From Calditrichia bacterium (GTDB lineage: Bacteria > Calditrichota > Calditrichia > Calditrichales > J004): 52,357 bases of DNA. Location: positions 1 to 52,357 of the forward strand of contig JALTKX010000179.1 in the NCBI GenBank assembly GCA_027006055.1, given 5' to 3'. The notes beneath the pieces are model-generated. The model was not told where the DNA came from, did not search any database, and saw only the letters and a program-made list of their open reading frames with translations. Made by a program: the position numbers and the translations under genes. Below are positions 9,143 through 17,057 of this stretch, in pieces (position 1 is the stretch's first letter; each line of letters begins with the position of its first letter).

Positions 9143-9379
9143 CTACTTTTTACGAATGAAAAATACGTACTCGTCGCCAGACTCTTCATGAGAAAGCAAC
9201 TCATTGCCCGTGCGCTTTGTCCAGGCGGTCATGTCATTTATGGAGCCGGGATCGGTCGCCACCATTTTAAGCACATCGCCCGTATTCAGAGTCTCGATGG
9301 CTTTTTTGGTTTTGAGAATCGGCAACGGACAGTTTAGTCCGCGGCAATCCAGTTCCATATTGGCTTGTACATCGCTCAT
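9143..9379 (-). CDS. tusA: TusA-family sulfur carrier protein
   Basis: ELDCRGLNCPLPILKTKKAIETLNTGDVLKMVATDPGSINDM, classic TusA CPxP motif. Confidence 0.93.
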   Translation of the reverse strand: MSDVQANMELDCRGLNCPLPILKTKKAIETLNTGDVLKMVATDPGSINDMTAWTKRTGNELLSHEESGDEYVFFIRKK

Positions 9380-9410
9380 TTAAAATCCTCCGGTATATGG
9401 TTAAAAAAGC

Positions 9411-9424
9411 GTACACTATTGTAC
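9411..9424. promoter_or_regulatory. Inverted repeat GTACA-CTAT-TGTAC in the tusA 5' region
   Basis: Perfect 5-bp arms, read directly. Confidence 0.3.
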
Positions 9425-9455
9425 ATGAGGGAGTTAGTCAGGCGGGGAGATATAT

Positions 9456-9471
9456 ATCAAGATTCATGCCA
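9456..9471 (-). promoter_or_regulatory. Candidate sigma54 -24/-12 promoter for the tusA-hdr operon
   Basis: Minus strand reads TGGCATGAATCTTGAT against consensus TGGCACG-N4-TTGC(A/T); -24 GG and spacing match, -12 C replaced by A; about 80 nt upstream of tusA ATG. Confidence 0.5.
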
Positions 9472-9638
9472 GAAGAAATCCACCCTGCTTTTAAAATTAC
9501 TAAACAGACGTAAAACAACCCCGGAACCACTAATAGCAAGGATCGGACTCTTCTATAAAATTAAAGCGGGGATAGGATCAAAAATAAAAAGGGGTTAAAA
9601 TATTATGGTATTATTGCCATACCTGTGGCAAAAGAACC

Positions 9639-11042
9639 TTAGCTTTGGCGTATAAAATCCCATTTGGTGATTTCGTACTTCTTCATCTTATCACAGAAAT
9701 TTTTATAATGGATGCCGGCATGCCTGGCCGCCCGGGAGATATTACCGTCATACCTTTTTAAAAGGCGCGAAATATATTCACGCTCAAATTTGGAAATCAA
9801 CTCCGATTTGAGCTCATTAAAAGACAACTCCTCATTAATAAAATACTGGTAGCTGTGGGCCTTGGGCAAACTGATACAGGTGGAAAGAGTGTCGCGGGTC
9901 AGGCAGCCGCCTTTTTCCTTGATAACGGCCCGCTCGATCACATTCTCCAACTGGCGGATATTGCCCGGCCAGCTTTGGGCCATTAACAATTGCACGGCGC
10001 GGGCGTCGATCTCTTCTATATTTTTTTTAAATTTTTTAGCGTAGCGGTTCATAAAGTGCACCGCCAGCAGGGGGATGTCGTCTATACGCTCGCGCAGGGG
10101 CGGCAGCTCAATGGGAATTACATTGAGGCGGTAATACAAATCCTGGCGAAACTCCTTGCGGGCCACATCCTGCTCCAGCTTGCGGTTAGTGGCGGCGATA
10201 ACCCGCACATCGATCTGCCGGGTTTCATTGCTGCCCACCCGCTCAAACTCCCGCTCCTGCAGCACGCGCAACAGCTTGGATTGCGTGGAAGAAGAAATAT
10301 CACCCACTTCATCCAGAAAAATCGTTCCCTTGTCGGCCTGTTCAAAGCGGCCGATCCTTGTCGTCAGCGCTCCGGTAAAGGCTCCTTTTTCATGCCCGAA
10401 CAGTTCGCTTTCCAACAGCGTTTCGGCCAGGGCGGCGCAATTGACCCGCACAAAGGACTCATTACCCCGGTAGCTGTTATAATGGATAGCCTTGGCGATC
10501 AGCTCCTTACCCGTGCCTGTTTCCCCATGGATCAGCACCGTGGCGTCCGTATCGGCCACATCGGTAATCAGATCAAAAATAGCCCGCATCCGTTCATTCT
10601 GACCTATGATATTGCTGAAGTTGTAGCGTGAGTCCACTTCCCGGCGCAGGCGCTTTACCTCTTTTTTCAAAGCCTGTTGGCGCACGGCATTGCGCACCAC
10701 GGTGACCAGTTCATCATAATTTATCGGCTTGGTAAGATAGTTAAGCGCCCCCTTTTGCATGGCGTCCACCGCCTGCTCGATGGAACCGTGGGCGGTAACG
10801 ATGATGATGGGTACGTCGATCTCCTTCAACTGCATCTCTTCCAGCACCTGCATCCCGGTCATTCTGGGCATCTGATAATCGGCAATAACCGTATCAAACT
10901 CATCATTTTTTATTTTCTCAAAACCAATAAGTCCGTTTTCGGCCACATGCACCTCATAGCCTTCCCGTTTAAGGTTGGCTTTCATTACCGTTAAAATGGA
11001 CGGCTCATCATCAATTACCAGAATTCTCGGTTTGTTACTCAT
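9639..11042 (-). CDS. NtrC-family sigma54-dependent response regulator
   Basis: Receiver (LVIDDEPS...DYQMPRMTG), AAA+ with GETGTGKE, ELFGHEKGAFTGA, C-terminal Fis-like HTH; ATGA overlap with kinase gene. Confidence 0.94.
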   Translation of the reverse strand: MSNKPRILVIDDEPSILTVMKANLKREGYEVHVAENGLIGFEKIKNDEFDTVIADYQMPRMTGMQVLEEMQLKEIDVPIIIVTAHGSIEQAVDAMQKGALNYLTKPINYDELVTVVRNAVRQQALKKEVKRLRREVDSRYNFSNIIGQNERMRAIFDLITDVADTDATVLIHGETGTGKELIAKAIHYNSYRGNESFVRVNCAALAETLLESELFGHEKGAFTGALTTRIGRFEQADKGTIFLDEVGDISSSTQSKLLRVLQEREFERVGSNETRQIDVRVIAATNRKLEQDVARKEFRQDLYYRLNVIPIELPPLRERIDDIPLLAVHFMNRYAKKFKKNIEEIDARAVQLLMAQSWPGNIRQLENVIERAVIKEKGGCLTRDTLSTCISLPKAHSYQYFINEELSFNELKSELISKFEREYISRLLKRYDGNISRAARHAGIHYKNFCDKMKKYEITKWDFIRQS

Positions 11043-12523
11043 ACCGTTCCCCCGCCTATCGGCAGCCTTATTACAGCCACGGCCCCCTTTTGTCCCGTCC
11101 ATGACTTAAGCGTAAATTGTCCGTGATGATTATCGACGATTCTTTTCACAATGGTCAGTCCCAGTCCCGTCCCCTTGGCCTTGGTGGTAAAAAAGGGCTT
11201 CAGGATGTCGTCATAGGTAATTTCCTTTAAACCCGTGCCGTTATCTTCTATGACGATTTCCACATGGGGTTTTTCCGCCTGTTCCTTTATAAGATAGCGG
11301 ATACGGAGCTCGGGCTGGTCGATTCCATCCATGGCCTCCACGGCATTCAGGATTATGTTAATCACCGCCTGTTCCAATTGTCCTTCGTTTATAAGAAGAT
11401 TGGGCGTTGATTTGGGCGGTTTATACACCACATTGGCCTTAAGGGCCATCAGTTGCGGACGCGTAACCTGCAGGGCGCGCTCCACCACCTCGATAATGCT
11501 GCCCGGCTGCAACACCGGCGTCATCGGCTTGGAGAGTGAAAGGAGTTGCGTGGTCACCCCGTTAACCCGTTCCACCTGTTCCTGTATTAAGTTAAGATAG
11601 TTACGGGCCTCCTCGTTATCCAGCTCGCCCTTTAAATAGTGCGCGGCGCCCTGAATGGCATTCAGCGGATTACGCACCTCGTGGGCCACCTTGCCGGCCA
11701 TGGTGCCAATATCCGCCAGCCTTTGGGCATGCTCCAGATTGCTGCGCATGCGGGTGGCGTCCGTAACATCCTTTACATACTCCACAATCTGCTTAACCTC
11801 TCCGTTTTTATCATACAGGGGGAAGTTGTGTACCTCAAACACCTTTTCCTCGCAGCTTTCACGGTCATCCTTGGTGCAGTAGGTGAATATGGGTTGGCCG
11901 CTGTCAAAAACACGACCGGCATTGCAAAAGCCGCACTTATCCTGCGTTCCCGTACACATCTGAAAACAGTGCTCTCCCACAAGCCTGTCCTTGGAAAAAC
12001 CCAGAATATTTTTCATCTTTTTGTTATGGGCTACAATTTTATATTCCTTGTCGATAATCATGACGCCGTCGGAAATACCGTTAAAGATGGCTTCCAGCCT
12101 GCTTTTGCTTTTTTCCAGTTCGCGGGAAAATTTTTCGGCCTGTTCCTTGGCCCGGCTTAATTGTAAAAAATTATCCTTCAACGAGGCCACCATATGGGCA
12201 AAGCCGCTATACAACATATCCATCTCATCGATAAACTGACCATCCTCGGCCACCCGGATATCCACATCCATCTCTCCTCGGCGGACGCGATCCACCTTTT
12301 CCGTAAGATGGATCACCGGCTTTATCATTATATGGGAAAAAAGAATGAGGGCGCCGACACCACTGGCGATAAAAAAGAGTGCCAGGGCCACCAAAAGTTG
12401 ATCGCGCTGGCCGGGAAAACGATCCATCAGCATATTAAAGACCAACAGACCCACCACAACAACGGCCACAACCAAAAGGGTTCCGAGAATCAAAAATTTA
12501 TACTTTAATCCTGTCTGCTTCAT
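11039..12523 (-). CDS. Membrane sensor histidine kinase (2 TM, HAMP, Cys-rich PAS, HisKA/HATPase)
   Basis: TM segments, PAS with CFQMC...CGFC, H-box MAGKVAHEVRNPLNAI, N/G boxes GTGLGLTIVKRIV. Confidence 0.92.
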   Translation of the reverse strand: MKQTGLKYKFLILGTLLVVAVVVVGLLVFNMLMDRFPGQRDQLLVALALFFIASGVGALILFSHIMIKPVIHLTEKVDRVRRGEMDVDIRVAEDGQFIDEMDMLYSGFAHMVASLKDNFLQLSRAKEQAEKFSRELEKSKSRLEAIFNGISDGVMIIDKEYKIVAHNKKMKNILGFSKDRLVGEHCFQMCTGTQDKCGFCNAGRVFDSGQPIFTYCTKDDRESCEEKVFEVHNFPLYDKNGEVKQIVEYVKDVTDATRMRSNLEHAQRLADIGTMAGKVAHEVRNPLNAIQGAAHYLKGELDNEEARNYLNLIQEQVERVNGVTTQLLSLSKPMTPVLQPGSIIEVVERALQVTRPQLMALKANVVYKPPKSTPNLLINEGQLEQAVINIILNAVEAMDGIDQPELRIRYLIKEQAEKPHVEIVIEDNGTGLKEITYDDILKPFFTTKAKGTGLGLTIVKRIVDNHHGQFTLKSWTGQKGAVAVIRLPIGGGTV

Positions 12524-12925
12524 CTGTTTACTTTCACGGATTATCACCGACCCGGGGTTGAGCGGTCACATCACCCTTTGCCCGGGCGGAACACATCAAT
12601 AACGTTTTACCTTATTAATTCCCCGCCGGCGGCGCCGGCGAAGATGATGAAGAATGTACTATAAAATTTCCTGAGGTCAAAATGGGGTTTTGCCTTCTTA
12701 GGGCCATGGGACGGGAATAGCACGTTTAGAAATTGCGCCTTTATCCTTCCGGGCGATGACGTCTCTTACGAGCAAAGAGAGAGCTCCGTCCCGCCTGTTT
12801 TGAACAAGTGGCAAAGGGGCGCCGCAAAAAACGGCCATACGGGGATCGTAAAAAACCGCGCGGGGCCATCTGTATGGGCGGCGGCCGGGCGGCGGCGTTC
12901 TTCCCGGGAGGAGAAAAAAGCGGCT

Positions 12926-13765
12926 TTATTTTCCGTTCTTCACCTGAATGGTCTCCTTTGTGCTGGTGGCCAGCAGCTCCTGCAGATGATCCGAGGTGGC
13001 TTTTTGCATGGAAACCACCGTATCCGAAACATCAATATTATTACGCATGCCGAACAGGGTGATATCCAGAATGATGTGGTTGGTGGCAATGTCAACGATA
13101 GCCTTATTGTGAGTCCAGGCTGTTTTTTTGGGCAGCTTACGATCGGCCTCGCCCATCAGCAGTTCGTTTTGATCCACAACCAGTATGATCTTATGATCCC
13201 AAAAGGCTTCCATGTCATCCTGATTAATGCCGTAGGTATAGATGCATTCCGTGGGCAGATCGATGGTGGTAAAGGAAAAAGCGATGATCTTTACCCCGCG
13301 CTTTATAGCCGCGCCCAGTTCCTTTTTCAACATATCCGCTTCCTGCTGCCACACGGAAATATAGATCGAAGTTTCGGCGCGCTCGATCATCTCGCGGGCT
13401 TTATGTATCATGTTTTCGTAACCGACTATATTCCACAGATGGCCCGGCTCCAGGGCGATTTCAAAATGTTTCATGGCCTGGCGTACTTCCGAAACGCGCT
13501 GCTTAAACTGCCGCTCCAGCAAATCAAACAGTTGATCCGGCGGCAGGGGCATATATTTTTGCGGCTCGGTATAGGTACCGTTGACAGCGCCCATGTTTTC
13601 CAGCTTGCGGATGACGTCGTAAATAGCGGAACGGGGCACGCCGGATTGCTTGCTCAGCTCGTACCGCGTGGCCGGGTTGTGCTGCAACAGCGAAACATAG
13701 GCCTTGGATTCATACAGGGTAAATCCCAGTTTTTTCATGCGTTGTGCGATTTCATCATATACCAT
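12926..13765 (-). CDS. TrmB-family transcriptional regulator
   Basis: N-terminal HTH LGFTLYESKAYVSLLQHNPATRYELSKQSGVPRSAIYDVIRKLENMGAV; PLD-like C-terminal domain. Confidence 0.85.
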   Translation of the reverse strand: MVYDEIAQRMKKLGFTLYESKAYVSLLQHNPATRYELSKQSGVPRSAIYDVIRKLENMGAVNGTYTEPQKYMPLPPDQLFDLLERQFKQRVSEVRQAMKHFEIALEPGHLWNIVGYENMIHKAREMIERAETSIYISVWQQEADMLKKELGAAIKRGVKIIAFSFTTIDLPTECIYTYGINQDDMEAFWDHKIILVVDQNELLMGEADRKLPKKTAWTHNKAIVDIATNHIILDITLFGMRNNIDVSDTVVSMQKATSDHLQELLATSTKETIQVKNGK

Positions 13766-13766
13766 G

Positions 13767-14897
13767 TTACTTCTCCCCGGCGGATAACAGAAAGCGCAGG
13801 GCGCTGCCCAGGGTTCCGCTCCAGTTTCCCCAGTTATGCCCGTCGGCCACGGCCTGAACTTTCAGCCGGGCCTGTTGTTCTTTTAAAAAATTTACCGTCT
13901 TTTTTTGATTTTCGTCCTGAGACTCATAAAGTCCATAGGACAAATAGATTTTTTTTCCCTTGATCGCCGCGCCGTCCAGCGCCTTAACAATACGCAGGCT
14001 GTCAACCCAAAAGGAGCCGGACTGAGAAAAGAGCCCCTCCAGCATGGCGCCATGATCCCTTAGGGCATACAGCGCGGTTAAGCCTCCCAGCGAGGCGCCG
14101 CCCATATAGATATGAGAAGGCCTTAAAGCATATTGCTTTAAACAGGCCGGCACAATCTCCCGTAACAGGCGCTTTAAATAATCATCATCAAAGCGCAACT
14201 CGCGCATACGATCCCGAGGGTCGACAAAAAGAGCATTCAATGCAGGCAGGCGTCTCTCGCGGATAAGGTTGTCCATTATTACCGTTGCCTGACCAAAACG
14301 TATATAATCGCCGCCGTCATTGAATATTAAAAACGGGTCTTGTTCCGTTGCCTTGGGATGCTGGTACACATAAGCCCGGTACTCCAGCCCCCCCGCCTTA
14401 TAGATTACGGTATCCAGCTTCGTGTAGGTCTTGTTGCGCAAACGTAATATTTCCCGGGGAAAACGATATTCCGGCATAAACAGAACCGAATTGCTACCAA
14501 AGCCTCCTCCGGCGACATTATGATTCAATGAATCCAACAGCCATTTTTCCCCGGCAATAATTTTATATTCCACGCGGGCGTCCGCTCTAAACGAATGTCT
14601 TCTGTAATAGATATCCGTGCCGATAATTTTCAAAAAGGGTTCCGCCTTGTCCGACCAGCCGTTAAAATCACCCGTCAGAAAAACAGGTATATCACGGCTG
14701 TTCCTGTATATAAAAACAACCGTACTGTCCTCTATCAGGGGAAAAGCACTCTGCCGCTCCAGCCAGCGTTCCGCCGCGGCTTGCCTGCCCGCCTCCGGCA
14801 AATCAACCATCTTTTCCAGCACATCATCCCACTTTTTTTCTTGTCCGCAGGCCAAAAAAAGAATGTTTGTTAGCATAAAAAGCAGTATGTAAAACAT
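13767..14897 (-). CDS. Lipoprotein esterase (enterochelin-esterase/EsterD-like, N-terminal CBM48-like domain)
   Basis: Lipobox MFYILLFMLTNILFLACGQ (start likely 14897), FLTGDFNGWSDKAEPF, MGGASLGGLTALYALRDHG nucleophile elbow. Confidence 0.78.
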   Translation of the reverse strand: MFYILLFMLTNILFLACGQEKKWDDVLEKMVDLPEAGRQAAAERWLERQSAFPLIEDSTVVFIYRNSRDIPVFLTGDFNGWSDKAEPFLKIIGTDIYYRRHSFRADARVEYKIIAGEKWLLDSLNHNVAGGGFGSNSVLFMPEYRFPREILRLRNKTYTKLDTVIYKAGGLEYRAYVYQHPKATEQDPFLIFNDGGDYIRFGQATVIMDNLIRERRLPALNALFVDPRDRMRELRFDDDYLKRLLREIVPACLKQYALRPSHIYMGGASLGGLTALYALRDHGAMLEGLFSQSGSFWVDSLRIVKALDGAAIKGKKIYLSYGLYESQDENQKKTVNFLKEQQARLKVQAVADGHNWGNWSGTLGSALRFLLSAGEK

Positions 14898-15110
14898 ACC
14901 ATTTTTACTTGTTGATAAGTTGTGGATAACTTCTTTCATGAAATACGATCGTACACCTATTTATAAATTACACACCGCGATAAACACGATAAACCATTGA
15001 TATTAAAAAGTTTATGGTATTTTCCTCCAAAAGAGATCCCGCAGGTATGGCGAAATTTCACCATACCCCCGGCAGTTTATTATGTGGAAAACTCCACGGT
15101 TATCAACAAT

Positions 15111-16925
15111 CTAATCCGTCACTTTAACTTCCGTGGATAGATGCCGGAACCAGAAGAAATACAAGCCCGTGGAGAGGGCCAGCAGAATCACGCCCAGCCA
15201 GGCAAACTCATCCCAGCGCTTCATGATAACCGCCATACCCGTCAGGAACAGAACCACCTGCCAGGGCACGGCAAAAAAGGTGGCAATGATATCCCTCCGG
15301 TTTTCCCTGTTAATTTTTTCCATCACCTCGCCCTTAATTTTCTTACGGATCGGTCCCCAAAAGCCAAAGGGACGGGTGCGTTTATAAAATTCCAACAACA
15401 CCTTTTCATCCGTGGCCGGAGCGAGATAGGTACCGATAACCATTCCGACAAGCGAAGCGGAAGTGGCTATCATAAATGAAAAGTATTCCGGGATATCGGG
15501 CAAAAACAGCCGTTGCAAAACGGCCGCAACCATTCCGGCCACCGTACCGGCGGCAAAACCGTAACCGTTCATGCGCCACCAATACCAACGAGCCATGGTC
15601 GGCACCAGCAGACCAGCTCCCAGACTGGAGGTTATCCAGCCCCATATTTCATTTATATTATTGATCAGCAACATAAAACCGAGACCCAGTACCACCAGAA
15701 TGACGGACGACCAGCGCCCGTGGGCCATCAGCGTTTTTTCGCTGGCCCCGGGATTGATATAGGTTTGGTAAATATCCTTAACCCAATAGGCGGCGCCGGC
15801 ATTTACCGTGGAGTCGAAGGTGGACATGGCCGCGGCCATCAGACCGGCCACCAATATGCCTTTAATGCCAATGGGCACCATCTGGTTAATAACGATGGGC
15901 AGAACCGCTTCCGGGTCTTCGATGACGCCGCTTTGCGTTCCAAATACGATACCCAGAATGGCAATGGCGGCGATAAAGGGCCAGCGAAAAGCGAGCAACA
16001 CCGTCCAGAACAGGGAGAGTAAACCCGACTCACGGTCGCTGCGCGAGGCAAAAAAGCGCTGGATCATATATTGCGACGTCCCCCCGGCGCCCTCGATGGT
16101 TACCTTAACCAGATAAAAGAGAATGGCGATGCCGAAAAGATTGTAAATGGAATAGGCCGATTCCGCGGGCAGATTCAATTCCCAACTGGGCCAGACACTG
16201 GTCCAGGCCTCGCGGGTGGTATCCAGGGCCATGAAGGTGCCGTCCCGCATGGGCACGGATACCTGAAAGGTTTCCGGCAGATTAAAACTGAAAAAAGCCA
16301 GGGCGCAGATAAAAATGATGGTTCCAAAAATGAGGATACCCTGAAAAACATCCGTCCAGACCACGCCGTACAAACCGCTGGCCACGGTGTATATCATCGC
16401 CAGGCCGATCATAAGCGTGGCCGCCCAAAACTGTGATGGCAGCCCCATAAAATCGGGTATACCCAGAAATTCACCCACAAACTTACCGGAGCCGATGGCA
16501 AAGTAGGTGATCATGGCAATGGTAACGATGATGATGGAGAAAGCGGCAATCAAACGGGCCACATCGCCCTGACGGCCTTTGCCAAAACGAAAATGCATCC
16601 ATTCGGCCAGGGTCATCACCAGGGCCCGGCGGTTCCATTTACCCTGAAAGATCATCAGAAAGGCCATAATCAGCGTTACGCCGCCGCGGATTTCTATAAA
16701 AAAACCCGAGGCGCCCAGGGCAAAAACAAAAGCCGTATTGATCATGGTACCGCTGACATCCAGGTTTGAGGACATGCCCGAGGCGCCCAGCGCCCACCAC
16801 GGCATATCGCGCTCGCCCAAAAAATAGGAACTGATGCCCCTGGAAGCCTTGCGCTGAAAATAAAGACCGATGCCGACCATGCCAAGCAGATAGACGACAA
16901 CAATAGAATAATCGAGTATACTCAT
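15111..16925 (-). CDS. Sodium:solute symporter family transporter
   Basis: Multi-TM SSS-like protein: YFLGERDMPWWALGASGMSSNLDVSGTM, GVVWTDVFQG, AAMSTFDSTVNAGAAY. Confidence 0.88.
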   Translation of the reverse strand: MSILDYSIVVVYLLGMVGIGLYFQRKASRGISSYFLGERDMPWWALGASGMSSNLDVSGTMINTAFVFALGASGFFIEIRGGVTLIMAFLMIFQGKWNRRALVMTLAEWMHFRFGKGRQGDVARLIAAFSIIIVTIAMITYFAIGSGKFVGEFLGIPDFMGLPSQFWAATLMIGLAMIYTVASGLYGVVWTDVFQGILIFGTIIFICALAFFSFNLPETFQVSVPMRDGTFMALDTTREAWTSVWPSWELNLPAESAYSIYNLFGIAILFYLVKVTIEGAGGTSQYMIQRFFASRSDRESGLLSLFWTVLLAFRWPFIAAIAILGIVFGTQSGVIEDPEAVLPIVINQMVPIGIKGILVAGLMAAAMSTFDSTVNAGAAYWVKDIYQTYINPGASEKTLMAHGRWSSVILVVLGLGFMLLINNINEIWGWITSSLGAGLLVPTMARWYWWRMNGYGFAAGTVAGMVAAVLQRLFLPDIPEYFSFMIATSASLVGMVIGTYLAPATDEKVLLEFYKRTRPFGFWGPIRKKIKGEVMEKINRENRRDIIATFFAVPWQVVLFLTGMAVIMKRWDEFAWLGVILLALSTGLYFFWFRHLSTEVKVTD

Positions 16926-17011
16926 GCTTTCCCCATTATAAGTAAATGATTGTAAGGCAGGATATTTTTCTTTTTGCTTTCACCAAAGCAAAGGGAAAAA
17001 TACCATTGGTA

Positions 17012-17047
17012 ATAAAAAAAAGGCCGGCCGCCGGAGCGACCGGCCTG
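17012..17047 (-). terminator. Rho-independent terminator downstream of the starch-binding-like gene
   Basis: AGGCCGG-N12-CCGGCCT stem followed on the minus strand by an 8-T run. Confidence 0.8.
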
Positions 17048-17057
17048 AAAGTTTAGC

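Noticed and set aside
14910-15108. Chromosomal replication origin (oriC) call
   Set aside because: DnaA-box-like cluster is real but there is no dnaA/dnaN, no strand switch here and GC skew could not be computed; kept only as a finding
17001-17011. TACCATTGGTA palindrome upstream of the symporter as a TrmB operator
   Set aside because: Short (5-bp arms) and it does not match the 30304-30329 palindrome; could not establish a shared consensus
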